A stretch of 17,497 nucleotides of DNA from Candidatus Blautia intestinipullorum (GTDB lineage: Bacteria > Bacillota > Clostridia > Lachnospirales > Lachnospiraceae). The position numbers and the translations under genes were made by a program. The notes under the pieces are model-generated. The model had not been told where the DNA came from and made no database searches. It saw nothing but the letters and a program-made list of their open reading frames with translations. The stretch spans positions 1-17,497 of the forward strand of contig DWVA01000011.1 in the NCBI GenBank assembly GCA_019120475.1, given 5' to 3'. Shown piece by piece: positions 8,211 through 15,280 of this stretch (position 1 is the first letter of the stretch; each line of letters begins with the position of its first letter).

Positions 8211-8570
8211 TCAATACACTTCCGCGCCAAAAGGCATCAATGCCAGTTTCGCCAGCTTAAAATGCTGAAGGCCAAAGGGAATCCCTATGATGGTCACACA
8301 CAGGATGCATCCGAATACAGCGTGTTCCAACGCCAGCGGCAGGCCGGACAGGATCAGCCAGATAATATTTACCAAAAGGGAAACTGCCCCGCCCCCATAC
8401 TGCACATCTTTTCCAAAAGGAAAAAAGCTGAGGGAGGCAAATTTGAAACACTGCATTCCTATAGGGATTCCTACAATAGTGACGCACCAGAGGCATCCGG
8501 CCAGACACCAGCTTAATCCGCTGAGCGCGCCTCCGAAAACGAACCATAACAAGTTACCAAGACAACCCAT
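8211..8570 (-). CDS. yccF: YccF domain-containing small membrane protein
   Basis: A 119-residue, very hydrophobic protein of the YccF family (inner membrane protein of unknown function). It consists of two copies of one module. Residues 25-53 contain GCLWCVTIVGIPIG, MQCFKFA and FFPFG. Residues 87-115 contain GCILCVTIIGIPFG, LQHFKLA and LMPFG. A hydrophobic stretch at about 62-80 separates them. The repeated CVTI-GIP-G-FK-A-PFG pattern is the family hallmark. Each module probably contributes membrane-embedded helices. The start is set by GGAGGA (8582-8577) 6 nt upstream of the ATG. It is a single gene, converging on the CapA-type gene and lying downstream of the terminator of the secreted-protein gene, so it is unlikely to be cotranscribed with either. 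I could not find a convincing promoter in 8571-8665. Confidence 0.92.
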   Translation of the reverse strand: MGCLGNLLWFVFGGALSGLSWCLAGCLWCVTIVGIPIGMQCFKFASLSFFPFGKDVQYGGGAVSLLVNIIWLILSGLPLALEHAVFGCILCVTIIGIPFGLQHFKLAKLALMPFGAEVY

Positions 8571-8665
8571 CTTATTTCCTCCATTTCCTTTACTTACTGC
8601 TCTCTGTTATCTATAACGAATTATCAGCCTGCTTTCTTTCATCTGACTGTCTTGTTTTCTTCTAG

Positions 8666-8721
8666 AGAAAAAGAGTATCCGGGGATACGGCCTGTCTGAC
8701 CGTTCCCCTGCGGATACTCTT
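8666..8721 (-). terminator. Rho-independent terminator of the secreted-protein gene
   Basis: A long hairpin. AAGAGTATCC (8671-8680) pairs perfectly with GGATACTCTT (8712-8721). Inside, GGGGA (8681-8685) pairs with TCCCC (8704-8708), and ACGG (8687-8690) pairs with CCGT (8700-8703). The loop has 9 nt and there is a 3-nt bulge. On the minus strand the stem runs into TTTTT then CTC, a short U-tract. The stem begins 35 nt after the stop codon of the 564-residue gene. The plus-strand side is also T-rich (GATTATTTT), so it may work in both directions. Confidence 0.82.
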
Positions 8722-8756
8722 GATTATTTTACGTCTGGATGATCTTTCGGCATTTT

Positions 8757-10451
8757 TTATGCCACTGCGCCGGAGGTGTCGCCCGCTGCATCGGAGGCCT
8801 CTGCATCAGCTCCGTCTGTAGTTTCCGCCGCACTGTCCACCGAGTCCGCTGCGTCCGGTTCTTCCGTAACTGCGTCGGAACCTGCCGCCTCTTCAATTGG
8901 CTCTGATACAGCTGCCTGTAAAGCCTCGTCGATCTGCGTTATAAGTTCTTCCGGAATTCCCGCTGCTCTTGCGTTGTCCAGAAGGCTGCTCCAATCCATT
9001 CCCTGAAGATATGCCATCATATCTTCTTCACTGTCCATACTTAAAGTTTCTCCTAAAGAAGACAGATCTGTTGTTTCTGCGCCTTCTCCGTAGCCGCTGG
9101 TCATGCTCAGTGTTGCCAGAGGAGCGCCGGAGCTGGTGACAGAAAGATCGATCTGACTTGTTTCTGCTTCCGCATCGGAAGTCAAATTGATCACAGCGCC
9201 AAAGCCTGACAGCGGATTAGGTTCCTCCTCTGTTCCGTTATTCGGGAAGGAAACTGTGATCGTTCCATTGTAGTAACCGTATTTTTCCGGACTTGTTTCC
9301 AGGTTCTCCACCTCAAAATCCGCCACTTCGACGCCGTTGTACGCGGCGATGTAACTTCCGCTCAAAAGTCCTTCCGCTGTCTGTCCGGAACCTGTCAGAG
9401 TAAGGGATTCCGTACCACTGGAAATCTCAATAAGCAGTGCGGAATTGCCGTCCTGAGAGGGGTTCTTCCAGGTAAATACAGGAATACTGTCCGTTCCGTC
9501 CGTTACCGCCAGTTCCCGTCCTACGATCTTTCCGTCTGCGTTGGTCCATACTTTTGAGGTAAGTATCGCATCGTCGGAGGCTTCCGGATCTTCCGACAGG
9601 TCAGCCAGCAGAGAGTCGATCCCTGTCTGCATCTGATTGTATAAATCCCCGGAAATAGCTCCGGCTTCTGTCCAGGAATCAAACAGTGATTTCAGTTCCT
9701 GGTCGTCCTTTGCCGCGGTAAGAACCGCCTCCGCTATAGTTCCCAGATTTTCTTCTGTAAGATATCCCTCATATACGGTACAGTCCTCGCTGATACCTTC
9801 CACAGACACGGCTTCTTCCATCGAAGATCCCTCTGCCAGATTGTCAATGATCAGGTTTCCGTAACGGTCAATCAACGTACCCACTGTTTCAGAATCTGGA
9901 ACCAGATCCATGATCTCCGACATCGCCTGGAAATACTGCTGCATCGCCTCGTCAGAAATTTCCGCTCCGGACGCGTCCGTCGCTGTAACCATAAGAGGCA
10001 TAGACATCCAGCTCTGGGAAAGCTCCGGAATCTGAATATACTCCGCAAGTCCCGCCATATCTACCATAACGTTCATCGTGCAGAGCGCGGAATCATTTAC
10101 CAGAAAATCTACCGCCATAGCTTCCACACTGTCTTTGATGGTCACATCCATATCCATGGAAACGGTATTCAGCCAGGAAAAATCCATGCCGGAGGCCATT
10201 CCAAGAAGAGATTTGCCGGCGTCCTCTGCCGTAAGCGTTAATGTAGCCTTACTTCCTGCTTTCGCTTTGTCCAGCTCCGCCGCATAAGTATCCAGATATG
10301 CCTCCACGCCGGAAACAAGTTTATCTAAAGCGCCTTTTTCTGTTTCCTGGTAGGATCCTGCTGCAAACACGGTGCTGCTGCCAGAAAGGATCAGTGCGGA
10401 TGCAGCGATCCCGGCTGTCATTTTTTTCAAAAGCTTTTTAGTACGATTCAT
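8757..10451 (-). CDS. Secreted acidic protein of unknown function
   Basis: I do not recognise the family with confidence. The 564-residue product has a classical Sec signal peptide: basic MNRTKKLLKK, a hydrophobic core at about 12-24, and a probable cleavage after VFA-A near residue 30. There is no lipobox Cys, so it is predicted to be released or loosely held. The mature part is strongly acidic and has only two cysteines (C124, C224), which could form a disulfide. Residues about 95-185 are rich in methionine. Residues 295-455 look beta-rich, with alternating patterns such as SLTLTGSG and GTITVSFPNN. Residues 515-564 form a low-complexity Ala/Asp/Glu/Ser tail with no LPXTG or other wall-anchor motif. 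The segments GMASGMDFSWL (84-94) and LQGMDWSSLL (482-491) resemble each other. The start is firm: TCCTCCTT on the plus strand (AAGGAGGA) 5 nt upstream, a consensus promoter, and a terminator after the stop. Confidence 0.85.
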   Translation of the reverse strand: MNRTKKLLKKMTAGIAASALILSGSSTVFAAGSYQETEKGALDKLVSGVEAYLDTYAAELDKAKAGSKATLTLTAEDAGKSLLGMASGMDFSWLNTVSMDMDVTIKDSVEAMAVDFLVNDSALCTMNVMVDMAGLAEYIQIPELSQSWMSMPLMVTATDASGAEISDEAMQQYFQAMSEIMDLVPDSETVGTLIDRYGNLIIDNLAEGSSMEEAVSVEGISEDCTVYEGYLTEENLGTIAEAVLTAAKDDQELKSLFDSWTEAGAISGDLYNQMQTGIDSLLADLSEDPEASDDAILTSKVWTNADGKIVGRELAVTDGTDSIPVFTWKNPSQDGNSALLIEISSGTESLTLTGSGQTAEGLLSGSYIAAYNGVEVADFEVENLETSPEKYGYYNGTITVSFPNNGTEEEPNPLSGFGAVINLTSDAEAETSQIDLSVTSSGAPLATLSMTSGYGEGAETTDLSSLGETLSMDSEEDMMAYLQGMDWSSLLDNARAAGIPEELITQIDEALQAAVSEPIEEAAGSDAVTEEPDAADSVDSAAETTDGADAEASDAAGDTSGAVA

Positions 10452-10498
10452 TCGAATCCTCCTTCCATTCTTTCATAAAGATTTTTGAAGACATTTTC

Positions 10499-10527
10499 AT
10501 ATTATCATAACTCTGCCTCTCCTTCAA
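10499..10527 (-). promoter_or_regulatory. Sigma-A promoter of the secreted-protein gene
   Basis: On the minus strand, TTGAAG (10527-10522) and TAATAT (10504-10499) are 17 nt apart. They lie 47 nt upstream of the ATG and about 57 nt beyond the stop of the upstream TetR gene. With the terminator at 8666-8721 this defines a monocistronic unit, although I see no terminator after the TetR gene to block read-through. Confidence 0.65.
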
Positions 10528-10583
10528 CATAATCTGACAAATATCTTTCATTTTTCTCTTTATTCTAGTATATTTATCCAATT

Positions 10584-11240
10584 TTACAAAAATACCGGAT
10601 TTTCAATGGCAAAAAGTAGATTCATATGAATAAATTCCTTCATTCTTTCCCGGAAGTCCGGTATGATAAGATTTACTTCTGCCATACGCAGGGCTTTTTC
10701 GACCAGAGGTCCGGCATTGCAGTATCCATACAGCCCTACGGCCTGATAATGGATCGTCATAAAGATCTCATAGGCTTTTTCCTGCGAAAATCCAAAGTTC
10801 AGATGGAGAAGTTCTGTGAATGCGTCCGTCTGCTGATGAAAAAACTTTTTGAAAGCGGCAAGTTTTTCTATAGCAACATTTGTTTCAATGATCGAAGGAA
10901 GTATGGCGGAATATTTCAGATGACCGTTATCAGCGTTCAGTATCCCCGCCCAGACCTCCGAGGCCACCTCCGGGGAATATCCGCATCCCGGCGGAAAAGC
11001 GGACCGGAGAGCGGTAAAATAAGTGTCCCATTTTTCTCTGGTAAGCTCCAGAAAAATTTCTTCTTTTGTAGTTACATATTTATATAGATTTGCCCGGGAC
11101 CAGGACAACTGTTCCGCAATGGTGGTGAGGGTGATCATATGATACGGCTTTTCCGCAAACTGAGCATCCGCCGCCTTTTTGATCTCCGTCATCCTTTCTT
11201 CTTTCTGACTGCTGCTTCTGGCCCTCATAAAATCCGCCAT
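10584..11240 (-). CDS. TetR/AcrR-family transcriptional regulator
   Basis: A 218-residue protein with the N-terminal DNA-binding domain of TetR regulators. The helix-turn-helix covers about residues 37-57 (LTTIAEQLSWSRANLYKYV), followed by the typical TTKEEIFLEL. The remaining 150 residues are the helical ligand-binding and dimerisation part, with no motif that tells the ligand. TetR proteins usually repress their own operon and neighbours until a small molecule binds. The gene follows the Fe-S aldo/keto reductase gene on the same strand with a 35-nt gap, so they should be cotranscribed. A 23-bp near-perfect palindrome at 12433-12455, on the start of that operon, is the obvious operator candidate. 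The first ATG is preceded by AGGAG about 10 nt upstream; Met5 is a possible alternative start. Regulation of the divergent alcohol/aldehyde dehydrogenase operon is inferred from position only. Confidence 0.9.
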   Translation of the reverse strand: MADFMRARSSSQKEERMTEIKKAADAQFAEKPYHMITLTTIAEQLSWSRANLYKYVTTKEEIFLELTREKWDTYFTALRSAFPPGCGYSPEVASEVWAGILNADNGHLKYSAILPSIIETNVAIEKLAAFKKFFHQQTDAFTELLHLNFGFSQEKAYEIFMTIHYQAVGLYGYCNAGPLVEKALRMAEVNLIIPDFRERMKEFIHMNLLFAIENPVFL

Positions 11241-11275
11241 ATCTTTCTGTTCTCCTGTTTTTTCTTCCTGATTCT

Positions 11276-12397
11276 TTATTTGAAAAGATTTTTAACAACT
11301 GTTTCCAGATTCTCCCGGATCTTAATATGCTGAGGACAGACTTCCTCGCATTTTCCGCATTTGATGCATTCGGAAGCCGGTTTTCTGCCGTGGCCTCCCA
11401 CCAGCCACTCTTCCTGATGTTTTGCCATATCCATATTTCCATATAGGGTCAGATAATTCATTGCTGTAAAAGATCCCGAAATCCCAATATCCATAGGACA
11501 TACTTTCGCGCAGTAATTACAAGTGGTGCATGGGATCAGAGGAATTTTCGCAAGCTCTGTCTGCGCTTTTTTCAGCACTTCTCTTTCTGTGTCATTTAAG
11601 CCGTGGAAATCCTTCATATAGGAAAGATTGTCTTCCATCTGGGCAATGCTGCTCATGCCGGAAAGGACTGTGATCACTCCTTCCAGATCCGCCGCAAAAC
11701 GGATTGCCCAGGAGGCTGCCGAAGACTGAGGCTCCGCGTCTTTCAGGATCTTTTCCACAGATTCCGGAGGCGTGGCAAGCATTCCGCCTTTTACAGGCTC
11801 CATAATGATCACAGGCTTTCCGTGTTTTCTCGCCACTTCATAGCAGGCTCTGGACTGTACCGCGGGATTTTCCCAGTCGGCATAATTGATCTGAAGCTGT
11901 ACAAATTCCATTTCCGGATGAGCGGTAAGAATTTCTTCCAGTTCTTCCGGTGTGGAATGGAAGGAAAAACCAATGTGCTTTACCAGGCCCTGCGCCTTCT
12001 TTTCCTGAATCCAGCTCCACATGTCAAAATCGTCAAAGTAATGTGTACGGCCTTCTCCCAGATTGTGAAGAAGATAAAAGTCAAAGTATCCGGCACCTGT
12101 CTGTTTCAGAGAGGTATCGAACTGGGCCATAGCCTCTTCTTTTGTTTTACAATTGATCCATGCCGCATTTTTTGTGGCAAGCTGGTATCTTTCCCGGGGA
12201 TAACGCTCTACAAGAGCCTGGCGGATAGCGTCCTCGCTTCCTGCATAGGCCCATGCTGTGTCAAAATAGGTAAATCCCGCATCCAGAAATGCGTCTACCA
12301 TTGTTTTCGTCTCTTCCACATCAATAGCTCCGTCTTTCTGAGGCAGTCGCATCAGACCGAAGCCAAGTTTTTTAATCTCTTCTCCTAAATATGACAT
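11276..12397 (-). CDS. Aldo/keto reductase with two C-terminal 4Fe-4S clusters
   Basis: A 373-residue fusion of an NAD(P)H-dependent aldo/keto reductase barrel (about 1-275) and a ferredoxin-like tail. The catalytic tetrad expected for the superfamily is present: Asp46 and Tyr51 (FDTAWAYAGSE), Lys76 (ATKNAAW) and His111 (YLLHNLG). The tail has eight cysteines in two clusters of ferredoxin type: C290, C293, C296 and C300 (CTTCNYCAKVCP), then C344, C347, C350 and C354 (CIKCGKCEEVCP). This architecture is common in anaerobic Clostridia; the clusters suggest electron transfer between a carbonyl reduction site and a ferredoxin-type donor. The substrate is unknown. The ribosome binding site GGGAG lies about 6 nt upstream of the ATG. 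It heads an operon with the TetR gene, and its promoter at 12460-12488 faces the alcohol dehydrogenase promoter. Confidence 0.95.
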   Translation of the reverse strand: MSYLGEEIKKLGFGLMRLPQKDGAIDVEETKTMVDAFLDAGFTYFDTAWAYAGSEDAIRQALVERYPRERYQLATKNAAWINCKTKEEAMAQFDTSLKQTGAGYFDFYLLHNLGEGRTHYFDDFDMWSWIQEKKAQGLVKHIGFSFHSTPEELEEILTAHPEMEFVQLQINYADWENPAVQSRACYEVARKHGKPVIIMEPVKGGMLATPPESVEKILKDAEPQSSAASWAIRFAADLEGVITVLSGMSSIAQMEDNLSYMKDFHGLNDTEREVLKKAQTELAKIPLIPCTTCNYCAKVCPMDIGISGSFTAMNYLTLYGNMDMAKHQEEWLVGGHGRKPASECIKCGKCEEVCPQHIKIRENLETVVKNLFK

Positions 12398-12410
12398 ATT
12401 TTCTCCCTTC

Positions 12411-12424
12411 TGTACAGTTGTACA
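12411..12424 (-). promoter_or_regulatory. Inverted repeat in the leader of the aldo/keto reductase gene
   Basis: TGTAC (12411-12415) and GTACA (12420-12424) form a perfect 5-bp inverted repeat with a 4-nt centre, ending 14 nt before the start codon and next to the GGGAG ribosome binding site. It could be a small mRNA hairpin affecting translation or a second protein-binding site. Function is not shown by the sequence. Confidence 0.35.
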
Positions 12425-12432
12425 CGTTTTTT

Positions 12433-12455
12433 ATAAGTAACATTATGTAACTTAT
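12433..12455. promoter_or_regulatory. Palindromic operator candidate for the TetR regulator
   Basis: A 23-bp palindrome made of ATAAGTAACAT and ATGTAACTTAT around a central T. Ten of the eleven symmetric pairs are complementary. Size, AT-rich character and central symmetry fit TetR-family operators. It covers the predicted transcription start (near 12453) of the aldo/keto reductase-TetR operon, so binding there would block initiation. The half-site ATAAGTTA, which reads outward-to-inward on the minus strand here, recurs at 12585-12592 just after the -10 box of the divergent promoter. The link to this TetR protein is inference from position. Confidence 0.6.
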
Positions 12456-12459
12456 TTTT

Positions 12460-12488
12460 AATTTAGCACTCTTTTCGTTATTTGTCAA
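12460..12488 (-). promoter_or_regulatory. Sigma-A promoter of the aldo/keto reductase-TetR operon
   Basis: On the minus strand a perfect TTGACA (12488-12483) and TAAATT (12465-12460) are separated by 17 nt. Transcription would begin inside the palindrome at 12433-12455, leaving a leader of about 55 nt. Confidence 0.65.
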
Positions 12489-12548
12489 TCTGCAGATCTT
12501 TATTTCCTTAAACCTGCATCCGCCGGAAAAATGTCGGCTCCTCATACG

Positions 12549-12577
12549 TTGACAAGCAGTTTTCATCCTGCTATATT
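12549..12577 (+). promoter_or_regulatory. Sigma-A promoter of the alcohol/aldehyde dehydrogenase operon
   Basis: A perfect TTGACA (12549-12554) and TATATT (12572-12577) are separated by 17 nt, 59 nt ahead of the ATG. Just after the -10 there is an inverted repeat, TAACT (12578-12582) and AGTTA (12588-12592), at the predicted transcription start. It includes ATAAGTTA, shared with the palindrome upstream of the divergent operon. Confidence 0.72.
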
Positions 12578-12636
12578 TAACTCGATAAGTTATTTTCGCA
12601 AATGATCCCAAGAAAATACAGAAAGGAACCTGCGTT

Positions 12637-13908
12637 ATGAATTCACTAAAAAAAGTCTATTGCAGAGGTTTTCAGAAGTTTTTCCGCATTGCCATCCCCT
12701 TCCTGCCTTACCGGAAGCCTAAGATTGCCGGCAGTGTGAAGGAACTTCCCGATATCATACGAAAACATAAGTGTTCCCATGTCCTTATCATTACAGACCA
12801 GGGAATCACAAAACTTGGACTGACAAAGCGTCTTGAAAAGGCATTAAACAGAGAGGAGATTCCTTATACACTTTATGACCGGACAGTAGCCAATCCGACA
12901 ACCGTCAATGTGGCAGAGGCTCTGGAACTTTACAGACAGAACGGCTGCGACGCGATCATCGGTTTCGGCGGCGGCTCCAGTATGGACTGCGCCAAGGCAG
13001 TGGGTGCCCGGGCAGTAAAACCAAATCAGTCCCTTGCCAAAATGAAAGGGATCCTGAAGGTTCACAAAAAGCTTCCTCTTTTAATGGCTGTTCCGACTAC
13101 TGCAGGCACAGGCAGCGAGACGACTCTGGCTTCCGTCATTACCGATGCAGAAACACGCCACAAATACGCTATTAACGATTTTCCTCTGATCCCGCGCTAT
13201 GCTGTGCTGGATCCGAAAGTCACCTTAAGCCTTCCTCCATTTATCACGGCTACAACCGGTATGGACGCCCTGACCCACGCGGTGGAGGCGTATATCGGAA
13301 ATTCCAGCACCATCGACACCAGAAAGGACGCTTTAAAGGCAGTCCGGCTTATTTTTGAAAATATTGACGATGCGTATACTCACGGAGACGATGTTACGGC
13401 AAGACGAAATATGCTTCACGCTTCTTTCTACGCCGGCTGCGCCTTTACAAAATCCTATGTAGGTTACGTTCACGCTGTGGCCCATTCCCTTGGCGGACAG
13501 TATAATGTTCCACACGGTTACGCCAACGCGGTTCTTCTTCCTATGGTTCTGAGAGAATACGGCTCCTGTATTTACAGAAAGCTCCACAGACTTGCGGAGG
13601 CGGCAGGCATTGCAGAAAAGGATACGCCGGATCAGGAAGCGGCGGAAAGCTTCATCAAAGCCATTGAGGATATGAAAAGGCGTTTCGGGATCGGGGATAC
13701 TATTCCGGAAATTCAGGAAACAGATATCCCTATGCTCGCTCATTATGCGGACAAAGAGGCAAATCCTCTCTATCCCGTTCCAAAACTTATGGATGCTCAT
13801 GAATTAGAAAAGTTCTATTATATGCTGATGGAAAAAACAGAGCCGGAAGAAGCCCTTCCGGAAGATCAGAAAGAACAGATCGGACAGGAGGAAAATGCTG
13901 ATGAATGA
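12637..13908 (+). CDS. Iron-containing alcohol dehydrogenase
   Basis: A 423-residue member of the group III, metal-dependent alcohol dehydrogenases, which interconvert alcohols and aldehydes with NAD(P). The cofactor motif GGGSSMD is at 111-117 and PTTAGTGSE at 153-161. The metal ligands expected by comparison with FucO are Asp210 and His214 (GMDALTHAVEAY), His279 and His293 (HAVAHSLGGQYNVPHG), all present. The first 28 residues form a basic/hydrophobic extension ending in PFLPYRKPK, and the last 25 residues form an acidic tail. Both lie outside the catalytic core. The ribosome binding site is AAAGGAA about 10 nt upstream of the ATG. The gene overlaps the following aldehyde dehydrogenase by about 8-14 nt, so the two are coupled. 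Substrate range is unknown; a partnership oxidising alcohol to aldehyde to acid, or the reverse, is likely. Confidence 0.95.
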   Translation: MNSLKKVYCRGFQKFFRIAIPFLPYRKPKIAGSVKELPDIIRKHKCSHVLIITDQGITKLGLTKRLEKALNREEIPYTLYDRTVANPTTVNVAEALELYRQNGCDAIIGFGGGSSMDCAKAVGARAVKPNQSLAKMKGILKVHKKLPLLMAVPTTAGTGSETTLASVITDAETRHKYAINDFPLIPRYAVLDPKVTLSLPPFITATTGMDALTHAVEAYIGNSSTIDTRKDALKAVRLIFENIDDAYTHGDDVTARRNMLHASFYAGCAFTKSYVGYVHAVAHSLGGQYNVPHGYANAVLLPMVLREYGSCIYRKLHRLAEAAGIAEKDTPDQEAAESFIKAIEDMKRRFGIGDTIPEIQETDIPMLAHYADKEANPLYPVPKLMDAHELEKFYYMLMEKTEPEEALPEDQKEQIGQEENADE

Positions 13909-15280
13909 GACAGAGATCAAAGAGCTGGTATCCAGACAGCGGAATTATTTTCTTACCGGAGAAACGCTTCCTGTGGAAGCACGTCTGGAGGCCCTGAAGA
14001 AGCTGAAAAAATGTATTCAGGAGCAGGAAAAGGAGATCAATGAAGCTTTGAAAGCAGACCTGGGAAAAGGCGCTTTTGAGTCTTATATGTGCGAAACCGG
14101 CCTTGTACTCAGCGAGCTCAGCTATATGATCAAAAACGCTCCCGCCTATGCCAGTGAACAGACTGTTCCTACGCCAATGGCCCAGTTTTCCTCAAGGAGC
14201 TACCGGAAGCCGTCTCCTTACGGGGTGGTGCTCATTATGAGTCCCTGGAATTATCCCTTTCTTTTAAGCATCGATCCGCTCGTTGACGCCATAGCCGCCG
14301 GCAACACCGCGATAGTAAAGCCCAGCGCTTATTCGCCAAATACCAGCCGTGTTATCGAAAAGATCATCAGTCAGTGCTTTGACCGTTCCTACGTGGCTGT
14401 GGTTACCGGAGGACGGCAGGAAAACACCTGTCTTCTCAACGAACATTTCGATTATATATTTTTTACCGGAAGCCAGCATGTAGGCAGAGAGGTTATGGAA
14501 AAAGCTTCCCGTTATCTGACCCCTGTCACATTGGAACTGGGCGGAAAGAGCCCCTGTATTGTGGAAAAAAGCGCAAATCTGAAACTTGCCGCCAGAAGGA
14601 TCGTTTTCGGAAAATATCTGAACTGCGGTCAAACCTGTGTGGCTCCTGATTATATATACTGTGACAGAGGAATCAAGGATGAACTTATCCGTCAGATCAA
14701 AAAACAGATAAAGAAGCAGTATTCCGCTTCTCCTCTCAGCAACAGCAACTATGGAAAAATCATCAATGAAAAACATTTTTCCCGGATCCTGGGACTGATC
14801 GACAGCCAGAAAGTCGTCTGCGGAGGAGAAAGCAATCCCGACACTCTCCAGATCGCACCCACGGTAATGGATAATGTTGTATTCCAGGACGCTGTGATGC
14901 AGCAGGAGATCTTCGGCCCGGTACTGCCGGTCCTTACCTATGATTCCCTTGACGAAGCCATCAGCAAGATAAATTCCATGGCTCATCCTCTGGCTCTTTA
15001 TATCTTTACATCAAACAAGTCCGCAGCGGAAAAAGTCACTTCCCGGTGCAGCTACGGAGGAGGATGCATCAACGACACCATTATCCATCTTGCCACCAGC
15101 GAAATGGGATTCGGCGGCTTCGGCGAAAGCGGTATGGGCGCTTATCACGGGAAAGACGGCTTCGATACTTTCACTCATTATAAAAGTATCGTAAACAAAA
15201 AGACATGGATCGATCTTCCCATGCGTTATCAGCCTTACCGCAAATTAAACGAAAAGCTTCTGAAGAAGTTCCTGAAATAA
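13901..15280 (+). CDS. Aldehyde dehydrogenase, class 3-like (ALDH3/YwdH type)
   Basis: A roughly 460-residue NAD(P)-dependent aldehyde dehydrogenase that oxidises aldehydes to carboxylic acids. Counting from the ATG at 13901, motifs are SPWNYPF (Asn117), KPSAYSPNTS (about 140-149), FFTGS (187-191), LELGGKSP with the general base Glu212, NCGQTCVAPDY with the nucleophile Cys246, and EIFGPVLPV. The NCGQTCVAPDY form, short length and basic C-terminus are typical of class 3 enzymes acting on fatty or aromatic aldehydes; the real substrate is not determined. Two in-frame ATGs exist. I prefer 13901 because AGGAGG (13886-13891) is 9 nt upstream of it, against only 3 nt for the ATG at 13895. Either way it overlaps the alcohol dehydrogenase stop (13906-13908). 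The final codons, encoding KLLKKFLK, lie inside the terminator hairpin. Confidence 0.95.
   Translation: MNETEIKELVSRQRNYFLTGETLPVEARLEALKKLKKCIQEQEKEINEALKADLGKGAFESYMCETGLVLSELSYMIKNAPAYASEQTVPTPMAQFSSRSYRKPSPYGVVLIMSPWNYPFLLSIDPLVDAIAAGNTAIVKPSAYSPNTSRVIEKIISQCFDRSYVAVVTGGRQENTCLLNEHFDYIFFTGSQHVGREVMEKASRYLTPVTLELGGKSPCIVEKSANLKLAARRIVFGKYLNCGQTCVAPDYIYCDRGIKDELIRQIKKQIKKQYSASPLSNSNYGKIINEKHFSRILGLIDSQKVVCGGESNPDTLQIAPTVMDNVVFQDAVMQQEIFGPVLPVLTYDSLDEAISKINSMAHPLALYIFTSNKSAAEKVTSRCSYGGGCINDTIIHLATSEMGFGGFGESGMGAYHGKDGFDTFTHYKSIVNKKTWIDLPMRYQPYRKLNEKLLKKFLK

Noticed and set aside
8196..8616. Two overlapping plus-strand open frames of about 106-109 codons
   Set aside because: They are antisense to the YccF-type gene, whose duplicated family motifs and ribosome binding site make it the real gene.
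8749..8763. Small hairpin GGCAT-TTTTT-ATGCC at the stop codon of the secreted-protein gene
   Set aside because: It has only 5 bp and no following U-run; the much longer hairpin at 8671-8721 is the convincing terminator.
12372..12611. A 79-codon open frame on the minus strand upstream of the aldo/keto reductase gene
   Set aside because: It overlaps the divergent promoters and palindrome, begins without a ribosome binding site, and has a Cys/Arg/Lys-rich composition with no domain-like pattern. The region is better explained as regulatory DNA.
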